Positions 36,603-45,969 of a stretch of DNA of 64,000 nt are shown in pieces; position 1 is the stretch's first letter; the number at the start of each line of letters is the position of its first letter. The DNA lies in contig NZ_BAAATZ010000006.1 in the NCBI RefSeq assembly GCF_039533685.1, forward strand, positions 558,001 through 622,000. Direction: 5' to 3'. Position numbers and translations under genes: made by a program. This DNA comes from Actinocorallia aurantiaca. Its GTDB lineage: Bacteria > Actinomycetota > Actinomycetes > Streptosporangiales > Streptosporangiaceae. The notes beneath the pieces were generated by a model. The model saw nothing but the letters and a program-made list of their open reading frames with translations, had not been told where the DNA came from and did no database searches.

Positions 36603-37379
36603 CTAATCAGAACTGTTCAGGATCGCGAGGAGGCGCAGGACCTCGAGGTAGATCCAGACCAGGGTGCTGGTGAGGGCGAAGGCGCAGGCCCAGGAGTACT
36701 TCTCCGGAAGGCCGGCCTGGACGCCGCGCTCGACCATGTCGAAGTCGAGCATCAGGAAGAAGCAGCCGACCAGGATCGCGATGACGCTGAAGACGATGCC
36801 GAGGACACCGTTCTCCCGGATGCCGATGCCGCCCTCGCTGAAGAGGCCGACGACCAGGTTGACCAGCATGAGGCCGATGAGGGCCATGCCGGCGGCGAGC
36901 ACGTACCTCGTGAACTTCGGCGTCACCCGGATGATGCGCAGCGAGTAGACGGCCAGCATGGCGCCGAACGCCAGGGCGGTGCCGATGATCGCCTGGAAGA
37001 CGATGCCGTTGTAGAGGTCGTTGAACATGTGGCTGATCGTGCCGACCGCGACACCGTAGAAGGCCGCGTAGGCCAGGGTCAGCGGAGCGCTGGCCTTGCC
37101 GGTGAAGCCGAGGTAGAGGCCGAGCCCCAGTCCGATCAGGACCGAGACCAGGGCCACGCCCATGCCGAAGTTCAGGACCCAGGCGACGGCACCGGTGAGG
37201 GTCAGGGTGCCGAGGCTGAGGAAGCCCTTGACGACGACGTCGTCGACCGTCATGGTCCGGACGGCCGGCGGGGCGTACGCCGGCTGGTTGTACATGTCGT
37301 GGAGCTGCTGCGGGGAGGGCGCCTGCTCGCGCCCCGCCTGCTCACCCATCTTGCGGAACGCGGGGTTCCTGCTCTCCAT
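36603..37379 (-). CDS. Bax inhibitor-1/YccA family membrane protein
   Basis: 258-aa integral membrane protein with about 60 cytoplasmic N-terminal residues (Pro/Gln/Tyr-rich) and seven hydrophobic helices: GFLSLGTLTLTGAVAWVLNF, VSVLIGLGLGLYLGF and so on to TLVWIYLEVLRLLAIL. The last matches the C-terminal pattern of BI-1/TMBIM proteins. Some bacterial members are pH-sensitive calcium leak channels; the role here is unknown. ATG at 37379 (or 37382) directly after GGAGGA. Longer in-frame reading through the upstream gene is spurious. Confidence 0.85.
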   Translation of the reverse strand: MESRNPAFRKMGEQAGREQAPSPQQLHDMYNQPAYAPPAVRTMTVDDVVVKGFLSLGTLTLTGAVAWVLNFGMGVALVSVLIGLGLGLYLGFTGKASAPLTLAYAAFYGVAVGTISHMFNDLYNGIVFQAIIGTALAFGAMLAVYSLRIIRVTPKFTRYVLAAGMALIGLMLVNLVVGLFSEGGIGIRENGVLGIVFSVIAILVGCFFLMLDFDMVERGVQAGLPEKYSWACAFALTSTLVWIYLEVLRLLAILNSSD

Positions 37380-37436
37380 CATTTCCTCCGGCAACTGAGA
37401 ATCTTCACATCGATAAGACGGTCCATACCTGAAAAT

Positions 37437-37458
37437 CGTTCCGCTGCGCAAGCGAACG
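37437..37458 (-). terminator. Terminator of the CFA-synthase-like gene
   Basis: CGTT-C-CGCT pairs with AGCGAACG with one bulged C around GCGCA. On the minus strand it is followed by ATTTTC. It begins 4 bases past the stop at 37463. Confidence 0.65.
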
Positions 37459-37462
37459 CGTC

Positions 37463-38557
37463 TCAGCGCAGTACGGAATCCAGTTCGTACAGGCCGATTC
37501 TGCCCGCTTCGGCGGCCAGCGCGGTAGTCGCGAGGTGCAGCAGCCAGGTGCGGGCCCTGCCGTCCTCCAGGGGGCCCTGCTGGAGACCGGCCGCCCAGGC
37601 GCGCAGGGTGCGGGCGTAGTCCTCGCGCAGCGCCGTCACTCCCCGCACCTCCAGGCCCACCGCGTCCAGCACCTCGGCGAAGGACCCGAGAGTCGGCAGC
37701 TCCTCCTCGGAGCCGAAGACGTAGTCGCTGGTGAACGGGCGCTGGACGGAGTCCCGCCGGTGCACGGGCTGGCGGACCAGGAGCCGTCCGCCCGGTCTGA
37801 GCAGGGCGGCGAGTTCCCCGATCACCCCGTGCAGGGGGAGCACTCCGGCGAGCGCCACGATCACGTCGTAGGAGCCTTCGGCGGGGACGAAGGGGAGCAC
37901 CCGCACCCCTTCGGGAGGGGTGACGCCGAAGGAGGTGACGGCTGTCACCTCCGCTCCGTACTCGCGGGCGAGTCTGGCGGAGAAGGAGGCCCAGCCCGCG
38001 TTGAGCTCCAGAACCGAGGCGCCCGGTTCGAGGGCGAGCCCGGCGGCGATCCGCTCCTCGTCGGCGCGTTGCGCCTCCGCCAGCGTCGTGGCGCCCGCCC
38101 AGCGGCCGGCGCCGAGCGCGCGGCTGTCGCCGGCCATCCGGGAGTAGAGCTCTTCGGGGGTGTCCTCCAGCAGGCCCTTGCCGCCCTCCTCCGGCGGCGC
38201 CTTCGGCTCCGGCCCGACCGCGCCCAGCATCACCGCGGTCCGGACGATCTCGCGCTTGTCGTCCCCGCTCAGGCGGATCGCCTCGTCGTCGTGGCGCAGC
38301 ACCCGCTGCAGCGCGCCGAGCGCGGTGCACACGTCGCCCTCTATGTCCAGCTCACCGGTGACGTAGGCGCGGACGAGGCCGATCTCGCCCGGCCTCCACA
38401 GCAGGCGCCGCAGCGCCCGCCGATCGCGGACCACGAAGACCGGGGTTCCGGCCGGGCCTATCCCGCTCCCGTCCCAGGCGCGCACCCCGACCGGCAGCGG
38501 ATCGCCCAGGATCCGGGTCAGCAGAGGCTCAAGCCGCCCCGCGGCCCCGTCCACCAT
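37463..38557 (-). CDS. Degenerate CFA-synthase-like methyltransferase
   Basis: 364 aa resembling cyclopropane-fatty-acid synthase/SAM methyltransferases in overall order. An N-terminal region with FVVRDRRALRRLLWRPGEIGLVRAYVTGELDIEGD (typical CFAS lead) precedes a Rossmann methyltransferase domain. The SAM-binding loop, normally VLDIGCGWG, reads VLELNAGWA, and the domain after it is shortened. It may have lost methyl transfer or bind SAM differently. ATG at 38557 with GGGAG six bases upstream. No lipid-metabolism partner is adjacent. Confidence 0.7.
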   Translation of the reverse strand: MVDGAAGRLEPLLTRILGDPLPVGVRAWDGSGIGPAGTPVFVVRDRRALRRLLWRPGEIGLVRAYVTGELDIEGDVCTALGALQRVLRHDDEAIRLSGDDKREIVRTAVMLGAVGPEPKAPPEEGGKGLLEDTPEELYSRMAGDSRALGAGRWAGATTLAEAQRADEERIAAGLALEPGASVLELNAGWASFSARLAREYGAEVTAVTSFGVTPPEGVRVLPFVPAEGSYDVIVALAGVLPLHGVIGELAALLRPGGRLLVRQPVHRRDSVQRPFTSDYVFGSEEELPTLGSFAEVLDAVGLEVRGVTALREDYARTLRAWAAGLQQGPLEDGRARTWLLHLATTALAAEAGRIGLYELDSVLR

Positions 38558-38816
38558 GCTGTTCTCCCTCTCACGACGCCCCGCCGATCTTAGGCGCGCC
38601 CACCCCTATCTCACTCGTCCCGCACGGAGTGTGGCGCCTGCCATGAAGCACGTGGCCGTTCGGGGTCGAGATTTTCCTCCGATTCCCCGAACCTCCCACC
38701 GTTTTCCGACATCTCATCTTCTGTAACCACATTCTCGTCACGCACGAGGGTGCCACGGGGTCACTACCTCCGGCGGGGGCCGGGGGCGGGGACGGGTCAG
38801 GGCCTGACGGGGGCGT

Positions 38817-38835
38817 TCAGCGGCGAGTCCGCTGA
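38817..38835 (-). terminator. Hairpin downstream of the UDG gene
   Basis: TCAGCGG and CCGCTGA pair around CGAGT, 45 bases past the stop at 38880. The other part of the 38558-38879 gap is an AT-richer probable promoter region for the methyltransferase gene; I see no gene in it. Confidence 0.5.
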
Positions 38836-38879
38836 GCCCGGCCCTGTCCCTTTCCCGGTGCTCACTTCCCTCTTCCCGC

Positions 38880-39578
38880 TCAGAGGTCCGCGGCTTCCCT
38901 CGCCCGGGTGAAGACCTCGTCCAGCATCGCCTCGGTCAACCGGCCCGTGAAGGTGTTCTGCTGGGACGGGTGGTAGCAGCCGAGCAGCAGCGTCTCCCCC
39001 AGCCGCACCTCCGCCCCGTGCGTGAACTTCGGGCGCGGGCGCGGCAGCGCCGTCCCCAGCTCCGCCAGCGCGGGCCACAGCGCCTGCCAGGCGAAACCCC
39101 CGAGCACGACGATGACCCGGGGCCGGGTGAAGGCCAGTTCCCGGGTCAGCCAGGGCCGGCAGGCGTCGCGTTCGGACGGCAGCGGCTTGTTGTCCGGAGG
39201 CGCGCAGCGCACGACCGCGACCATCCGGGTGTTCAGCAGTTCCTGCCCGTCTCCGGCGTGCACGCTCTCGGCCTGGGCGGCCAGCCCCACCCGGTGCAGG
39301 GACGCGAACAGCCAGTCCCCCGACCTGTCGCCGGTGAAGATGCGGCCCGTCCGGTTGCCGCCGTGCGCCGCCGGGGCGAGCCCGACGATGAGGACGGCCG
39401 GATCCGGCGCGCCCCACCCCGCGATCGGACGGCCCCAGTACTCCTCGTCGCGGAAGGCCTTGCGTCGTTCCACCGCCACCTGCTCGCGCCAGGCCACCAG
39501 CCGGTCGCAGGCCCGGCAGACCGACTGCCTGGCGCACAGCTCCGCCAGGTCCGGCGCCCGGACCGCGAGCTCCGCCAC
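38880..39578 (-). CDS. Family 5 uracil-DNA glycosylase (UdgB)
   Basis: 232-aa DNA repair enzyme removing uracil and other deaminated bases. Motif 1 GLAPAAHGGNRTGRIFTGD matches family 5, which lacks the polar catalytic residue of family 1. Motif 3 GCYHPSQQNTFTG near the C terminus. Cysteines in LCARQSVCRAC plus VRCAPP and DACRPW are positioned to bind the family's 4Fe-4S cluster. M. tuberculosis UdgB is Rv1259. A dispersed repeat lies between this gene and ppx upstream. Confidence 0.92.
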   Translation of the reverse strand: MAELAVRAPDLAELCARQSVCRACDRLVAWREQVAVERRKAFRDEEYWGRPIAGWGAPDPAVLIVGLAPAAHGGNRTGRIFTGDRSGDWLFASLHRVGLAAQAESVHAGDGQELLNTRMVAVVRCAPPDNKPLPSERDACRPWLTRELAFTRPRVIVVLGGFAWQALWPALAELGTALPRPRPKFTHGAEVRLGETLLLGCYHPSQQNTFTGRLTEAMLDEVFTRAREAADL

Positions 39579-39654
39579 CTCGCCCGCGGAGCGCGCGACC
39601 GGAGTGGACGGCAGCGCGGGATCCCCCGGCCAGCCGGTGCCGGGCGGGACGAAC

Positions 39655-39721
39655 GGGGCCGGACGACCGGAGCGAAGCGAGGATCGACCGGCCCCCTCGG
39701 GGGTCCGGGGGTCGTCCCCCG
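39655..39721 (+). repeat. Covarying-hairpin repeat, single canonical copy
   Basis: Hairpin A: GGGGCCGG (39655-39662), A, CGA pair with TCG, A, CCGGCCCC (39684-39695), with one A/A mismatch, around the 17-nt loop CCGGAGCGAAGCGAGGA (39667-39683). Hairpin B: CGGGGG (39698-39703) and CCCCCG (39716-39721) around 12 bases. It sits in the gap between ppx (stop 39743) and the UDG start (39578), both transcribed on the opposite strand. Confidence 0.88.
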
Positions 39722-39742
39722 CCTCGGAGTCGAGTTCCGGGG

Positions 39743-40660
39743 TCAGACGAGGCTCCAGGCGATGCCGTCGAGGATGTCGCGTTCGCTGACGACCACCGCG
39801 CCGAACCCGTACTCGCGCATGATGCGGTCGAGGATCAGCGCGCCGGCGCCGATGACGTCCACCCGGCCGGGGTGCATGAACCCCAGGGCGGCCCGCTCCT
39901 CGTGCGTCATGTGCAGCAGCTTGCGGGTGGTCTCGTGCGCCTGCGCGGCGGTGATGCGCGACAGGTGGATGCGTTCGCTGTCGTAGGTCTCCAGGCCCAT
40001 GCTCATGGCGGCGACCGTGGTGACCGAGCCGGCCAGCCCGACCAGGGTGCGCGCCTCGGCGACCGGGACGCTCTCACGGACCTCGCGCAGCGCGGCGTCG
40101 ATGTCGGCGACCGCGTTGGAGATCAGCTCGGGCGAGGGCGGGTTGGCGCCCTTGAAGTGCCGCTCCGTCATCCGCACGCAGCCGATGTTCACGGAGCGGG
40201 AGGCCGTCACGCCGGTGCTGCCGACCACGAACTCGGTGGAGCCGCCGCCGATGTCGACGACCAGGTACGGGCGCAGGGGGCGGAGCGCGGCCAGCTCTTT
40301 GGTGGCGCCGGTGAAGGAGAGCCGCGCCTCCTCCTCGCCGGAGACGACCTCGGGCTTCACCCCGAAGATCTCGGTGACCCCGGTCACGAAGTCGGCCCGG
40401 TTGCGGGCGTCGCGGGTGGCGCTGGTCGCCACGACCCTGACCTTCTCCGCGCCGTGCTGTTCGATGAGGCGGGCGTAGTCGCGCATCTCCTTGAAGGTGC
40501 GCTCCAGCGCCTCGGGGGCGAGCTCGCCCGTCTCGTCCACTCCCTGTCCGAGGCGGACGATGCGCATCTCCCTTTCGACGTCGCGCATCTCCCCGTCGAT
40601 GTCGGCGATGAGAAGCCGGACCGAGTTGGTCCCGCAGTCGATCGCGGCTACCCGCGTCAT
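39743..40660 (-). CDS. ppx: Exopolyphosphatase / Ppx-GppA phosphatase
   Basis: 305-aa member of the ASKHA-fold Ppx/GppA family, hydrolysing polyphosphate or pppGpp. Motifs: AIDCGTNSVRLLIAD (phosphate 1), VVATSATRDARN, and VVDIGGGSTEFVVG (phosphate 2). Short, lacking the C-terminal HD domain of E. coli Ppx, like the two mycobacterial proteins; the position next to DUF501 matches Rv1026 (Ppx2). ATG or GTG start at 40660. The DUF501, ftsB-like and eno genes lie upstream on the same strand, a conserved actinobacterial set. Confidence 0.92.
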   Translation of the reverse strand: MTRVAAIDCGTNSVRLLIADIDGEMRDVEREMRIVRLGQGVDETGELAPEALERTFKEMRDYARLIEQHGAEKVRVVATSATRDARNRADFVTGVTEIFGVKPEVVSGEEEARLSFTGATKELAALRPLRPYLVVDIGGGSTEFVVGSTGVTASRSVNIGCVRMTERHFKGANPPSPELISNAVADIDAALREVRESVPVAEARTLVGLAGSVTTVAAMSMGLETYDSERIHLSRITAAQAHETTRKLLHMTHEERAALGFMHPGRVDVIGAGALILDRIMREYGFGAVVVSERDILDGIAWSLV

Positions 40661-40693
40661 GTCTCCTCCAGAGGCAGCTGGTGACAGCCGTGC

Positions 40694-41200
40694 CTAATCG
40701 GCAATCATCGCATCGACGCAGCATCCGGACCGCCACCACTCGGGCAGCTCGTCCAGTGCCTCACGTCCGAAAGGGTTGGTTCCGGGGGCCGCCAACTCGT
40801 GGGCGACCAGGGCGTGCAGGCACTTGACGCGCTCGGGCATGCCGCCCGCGGTCTGCATGCCCTCGGGCAGCGGGGGCATGCCCTCCCTCGCGGCGGCCCG
40901 GTCGCGCCGCTCGCGGTAGTCGCGGTCCGCGGCGCGGTAGCGCTCGGCCAGTTCGGGGTCCTCGGCGAGCCCGGCCTGCATCTCCTTCATCCGGCCGCGC
41001 TCCTCCAGCCGTCCGATGGCCGAGGCCGCGCGGGGGCAGGTGAGGTAGTACAGGGTGGGGAAGGGCGAGCCGTCCGGCAGGTACGGGGCGGTCTCGATCA
41101 CGTCCGGCAGCCCGCAGGGACAGCGGTGGGCGACCTCGGCGGCCCCCCGGATCGGCCGTCCGAGCTGGGCCTGGACGGCCTCGACGTCACGCTCGTCCAT
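40694..41200 (-). CDS. DUF501 protein
   Basis: 168-aa protein of the DUF501 family (Rv1025 type) of unknown function. It starts DERDVEAVQAQLGRPIRGAAEVAHRCPCGLPDVI, has YYLTCPRA, and ends with KCLHALVAHELA and SGCCVD. The conserved Cys and His residues suggest metal binding. ATG at 41200; the nearest AGGGAG is 11 bases upstream, rather far. Between ppx and the ftsB-like gene, as in other actinobacteria, where the block is linked to eno. Confidence 0.85.
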   Translation of the reverse strand: MDERDVEAVQAQLGRPIRGAAEVAHRCPCGLPDVIETAPYLPDGSPFPTLYYLTCPRAASAIGRLEERGRMKEMQAGLAEDPELAERYRAADRDYRERRDRAAAREGMPPLPEGMQTAGGMPERVKCLHALVAHELAAPGTNPFGREALDELPEWWRSGCCVDAMIAD

Positions 41201-41286
41201 CGGCGCGGCTACTCCCTGTATTCGAATACGGGCATGTGGGACGTCCACGATTCTATTGCCCCGCGACCGCCTCTCCGGACGGACCG

Positions 41287-41616
41287 TCAGCCCTGCCGGT
41301 CCGCCGCCTCCACGGACTTCCACAGGGTCTCGTACCAAGGCGGGGTGCGGGCGGGTCCGGCCTCCCGCTCCTGCTCGGACGTGCCGCCCTGGCCGTCCAG
41401 GACGACGTAGCACTGCTCTCCGGGATCGCAGAAGTGCAGCCTGCTCCGGGCCTCGCGCTTGATGTACTCGGGGTCGCCCAGCCGGGCCTTCTTCTCGGCG
41501 AGCTCCCGCACGTCCCTGCGCGCCGCGGCCTCCCGCTTCTGCAGCTGGGCGATCTGGCTGCGCTGCGCCACGTACTCGCGCACCGGGTAGGCGAGGCTCA
41601 GCGCGATGGCGCACAT
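41287..41616 (-). CDS. FtsB/DivIC-like septum formation protein (start uncertain)
   Basis: Divisome protein of the FtsB/DivIC family (Rv1024 type): membrane helix, then the coiled coil YVAQRSQIAQLQKREAAARRDVRELAEK, DPEYIKREARSRLHFCDPGEQCYVVL. Coordinates give the first canonical start, ATG 41616, which would leave only a stub of the helix. The frame is open back to eno and reads SRAAILAVV before that Met, completing the helix. No ATG, GTG or TTG occurs there. An ATC at 41703-41701 has GGGAGG six bases upstream (inside the eno end), which would give 138 aa. The family call is firm; the start is not. Confidence 0.85.
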   Translation of the reverse strand: MCAIALSLAYPVREYVAQRSQIAQLQKREAAARRDVRELAEKKARLGDPEYIKREARSRLHFCDPGEQCYVVLDGQGGTSEQEREAGPARTPPWYETLWKSVEAADRQG

Positions 41617-41704
41617 GACGACGGCCAGGATCGCCGCGCGGGAGGTCAGGTGGAACCTGCCCCCCGCGTGCTCGCGGGGGGCGGTTCCGCGCTGACCGGA
41701 GATG

Positions 41705-42988
<1,284 letters not shown>

Positions 42989-43117
42989 TGTGGCGCGCTC
43001 CTTGTTCAGCATCACGGGGGTTGTGTCCCGAGCCTACCGAAGGGCCTCCCGGCGTCTTCGAAGGGCTCGCCGTCCTGCGGCGTTATCCAACCGTGCCCAC
43101 TTTTCCTATCGATCAGG

Positions 43118-43147
43118 TTGACTTAATGGGCAATGCCTTGCTCTACT
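43118..43147 (+). promoter_or_regulatory. Candidate promoter of the sulfonate-type ABC operon
   Basis: TTGACT (43118-43123) and TCTACT (43142-43147) with an 18-base spacer fit a sigma70-type promoter, 46 bases before the ATG at 43194. TTTTCCTAT (43101-43109) lies just upstream of the -35; similar strings precede other sulfur genes in the window. Confidence 0.45.
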
Positions 43148-43193
43148 TTTCACATCAAATCAGTCGAAAATATCGACCGGGAGCGAAGAACAG

Positions 43194-44249
43194 ATGAAGC
43201 TCAGCAGGAGAAAAGCCCTCGCGGCGGCCGCGGCACTGGTGATCGGCCTGCCGGCGCTCTCCGCGTGCGGGAGCGATGACTCCAGCAGCGAAAGCGGCGG
43301 CAGCACCACCGTGAACCTCGGGTTCTTCCCGAACATCACCCACGCCACCGCCCTGGTCGGCCTGGAGAAGGGCATCTTCGCCGAGAAGCTCGGCTCGGAC
43401 GTCAAGATCGAGCCCAAGTCCTTCAACGCCGGTCCCGCCGCGATCGAGGCCCTGTTCGCCGAGGGCGTCGACGCGACCTTCATCGGACCCAACCCGGCGA
43501 TCAACGCCTGGGCCCAGTCCAAGGGCCAGGCCATCAAGATCGTGAGCGGCGCCGCCTCCGGCGGCGTGTCCCTGGTCGTGAACCCGGACAAGATCAAGAG
43601 CCTGGACGACCTCAAGGGCAAGAAGATCGCCACCCCGCAGCTGGGCAACACCCAGGACGTGGCGATCCGCTCCTACCTCAAGGAAAAGGGCCTCACCGCC
43701 AACAAGGACGGCTCCGGCGACGTCTCGGTCGTGCCGCAGGAGAACTCCCAGACCATCGACACCTTCAAGCAGGGCGCGATCGACGGCGCCTGGGTGCCCG
43801 AGCCCTTCGCCTCCCGGCTGATCCTCGAGGCCAAGGGCAAGAAGCTCCTCAACGAGAAGGAGCTGTGGCCCGACGGCAAGTTCGTCATCACCCACCTCAT
43901 CGTCCGGCAGAAGTTCGCCAAGGAGCACCCGGAGATCGTGAAGAAGCTCGTCGAGGGCGTCGTCGCCTCGAACGAGTTCATCAACGGCAACGTCGAGGAC
44001 GCCAAGACCCTGGCCAACGCCCAGCTGGAGAAGCTGTCCGGCAAGCCCCTGTCGAAGGAGGTCCTCGACTCCGCCTTCAAGGAGATCGAGTTCCTCAGCG
44101 ACCCGATCCCCAGCTCCCTGACCACCGGAGCCAAGAACGCCGAGGCCGTCGGCCTGCTCGAGCCGGTCGACCTGAACGGCATCTACGACCTGACCTACCT
44201 GAACGAGATCCTGAAGGCAGCCGGAAAGCCGGAGGTCAAGACTTCATGN
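43194..44249 (+). CDS. ABC transporter substrate-binding lipoprotein (SsuA/NrtA type)
   Basis: About 351 aa with lipobox GLPALSACG (Cys at 25) and a SsuA/NMT1-like binding domain: NLGFFPNITHATALVGLEKG, GVDATFIGPNPAINAWAQ, ATPQLGNTQDVAIRSYL, GAWVPEPFASRL. This class binds aliphatic sulfonates, taurine, nitrate or thiamine precursors; with an Rrf2 regulator and the sulfur genes elsewhere in the window, a sulfonate is the best guess. ATG at 43194. The stop is TGN at 44247-44249, its last base the first N of a gap, overlapping the ATG of the ATPase. Confidence 0.88.
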
Positions 44250-45022
44250 NNNNNNNNNNNNNNNNNNNNNNNNNNNNNNNNNNNNNNNNNNNNNNNNNTT
44301 CCGGCGCCTCGGCGCTGCTCGCCCTGGACGACGTCTCCCTGGACGTCCGGCCCGGCGAGTTCGTCTGCCTGCTCGGCGCGTCGGGCTGTGGCAAGTCCAC
44401 CCTGCTCAACCTCGTCGCCGACCTGGACAAGGCCAGCGCAGGAACGATCGACCTGGGCGGAGCCCGGGTGGCGCTGATGTTCCAGGAGCCCGCCCTCTTC
44501 CCGTGGCTGACCGTCACCGGCAACCTCGAACTGGCCCTGCGGCAGCGCGGCGTCCCGCGCGGCGACCGCAAGAGGCGCGCGTCCGAGCTGCTCGCCTCGG
44601 TGCACCTGTCGGGGTTCGAGAAAAAGCGCCCGCACCAGCTGTCCGGCGGCATGCGCCAGCGGGTGGCGCTGGCCCGCGCTCTGGCCCTGACCGAGTCGCA
44701 GAACGACGACCTGCCGACCGTCCTGCTCATGGACGAGCCGTTCGGCGCCCTGGACGCGATGACCCGCGACCTGCTCCACGACGAGCTGGAGCGGATCTGG
44801 CGGGAGCGGAACCTGACCGTCCTGTTCGTCACCCACAACGTCCGGGAGGCCGTGCGGCTCGGCGACCGGGTCGTCCTGCTGTCCAGCCGTCCCGGACGCG
44901 TGATCCAGGAGTTCCCGGTGGAGTTCGCGCGGCCCCGCCGCATCGACTCCCCCGATGTGGCCACGCTGGCCGCGACCATTACCGACCGGCTCAAGGAGGA
45001 GGTGAGCCGTCATGGTTCTTGA
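44246..45022 (+). CDS. ABC transporter ATP-binding protein (SsuB type), interrupted by N gap
   Basis: 258 aa if the 50-N gap is the right length; the ATG at 44246 is in frame with the downstream part, which supports that. Walker A LGASGCGKST, Q-loop MFQEPALFPW, signature LSGGMRQRVALARAL, Walker B TVLLMDEPFGALD and switch His in FVTHNVREA are all present. About 17 N-terminal residues are unknown. It overlaps the binding-protein stop by 4 bases and the permease start by 11 bases: a tightly coupled operon. Confidence 0.9.
   Translation: MXXXXXXXXXXXXXXXXXSGASALLALDDVSLDVRPGEFVCLLGASGCGKSTLLNLVADLDKASAGTIDLGGARVALMFQEPALFPWLTVTGNLELALRQRGVPRGDRKRRASELLASVHLSGFEKKRPHQLSGGMRQRVALARALALTESQNDDLPTVLLMDEPFGALDAMTRDLLHDELERIWRERNLTVLFVTHNVREAVRLGDRVVLLSSRPGRVIQEFPVEFARPRRIDSPDVATLAATITDRLKEEVSRHGS
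44249..44298. other. Assembly gap, 50 N
   Basis: Run of 50 undetermined bases immediately after the ATG of the ATPase gene. Its length preserves the reading frame. Confidence 0.99.
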
Positions 45023-45872
45023 GCAGCAGGACAGCGGCAAGCTGCAGCGGCAGATCGCCGGGCTCGACGCGCTGGAGCTGACCTCGGGCACCAAGAAGAG
45101 CCCGCTGATCCGCGTCTGGTCGGCCCTGTGGCCGATCGCGACCGCGGTCCTGATCTCGCTGGCGGCCTGGGAGCTGGTCGTGCTCAGCGGCTGGCGCGAG
45201 CCGTGGGTACTGCCCGGTCCGCGCGACGTGCTCCCGTCCTTCGTCGAGGTCGTCAGCACCGGCACGTTCTGGTCTGCGGTCGCGCTGACCATGAAGCGCG
45301 CGCTGATCGGCTTCGCGCTGGCGGTGCTGATCGGCGGGGTCGCCGGAGCGCTGATCTCCCAGTCCTGGGTGCTGCGCCGGGCCTTCGGCTCGCTCATCAC
45401 CGGCCTGCAGACGATGCCGTCGATCGCCTGGTTCCCGCTGGCCATCCTGCTTTTCAAGCTGAGCGAGAGCGCGATCCTGTTCGTCGTGGTGCTGGGCGCG
45501 GCCCCCTCGATCGCCAACGGCCTGATCGCGGGCGTGGACTACACCCCGCCGATCCTGCTGCGGGTGGGCAAGACCATGGGCCTGAGCGGATTCGCGCGCT
45601 ACCGGCACCTGATCATCCCCGCCTCGCTGCCGTCGTTCGTCGCCGGGCTCAAGCAGGGCTGGGCGTTCGCCTGGCGCAGCCTGATGGCCGGCGAGCTCCT
45701 GGTCATCATCGGCAAGCAGTCGGTCGGCACCCTGCTGCACTTCTCCCGCGAGGTCAGCGACACCGCGGAGATGATCTCCGTGATGATCATCATTCTGATC
45801 ATCGGCATCCTGGTCGACCAGCTGTTCGGCGTGGTGGACCGGGCGATCCGCACCCGTTGGGGGCTGGATCGG
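45012..45872 (+). CDS. ABC transporter permease (SsuC type), 3' end in N gap
   Basis: 287 residues readable before the second gap. Six membrane helices and the permease EAA loop GKTMGLSGFARYRHLIIPAS. The N-terminal 30 residues are cytoplasmic. ATG at 45012 lies inside the end of the ATPase gene, with GGAGG nine bases upstream. The reading ends RTRWGLDR, close to the usual C terminus of SsuC proteins, so the stop is probably in the gap; the frame continuing beyond it does not look like permease. Confidence 0.9.
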
Positions 45873-45915
45873 NNNNNNNNNNNNNNNNNNNNNNNNNNNN
45901 NNNNNNNNNNNNNNN
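45873..45915. other. Assembly gap, 43 N
   Basis: Run of 43 undetermined bases at the expected 3' end of the permease gene and before the Rrf2 gene leader. Confidence 0.99.
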
Positions 45916-45969
45916 CGGCCCTTCCGGAAGCATTTTCCTATTTAAAGAGTCGAAATAATCGGGGAGAAC

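Noticed and set aside
36603..38330. 575-codon frame joining the BI-1 protein to upstream sequence
   Set aside because: The N-terminal 300 residues are an out-of-frame reading of the methyltransferase gene; ATG 37379 has GGAGGA directly upstream.
38558..38816. MtrA site before the CFA-like gene (GTAAC-N9-GTCAC)
   Set aside because: The spacer is 9 rather than 6 bases and there is no third repeat; too weak to list.
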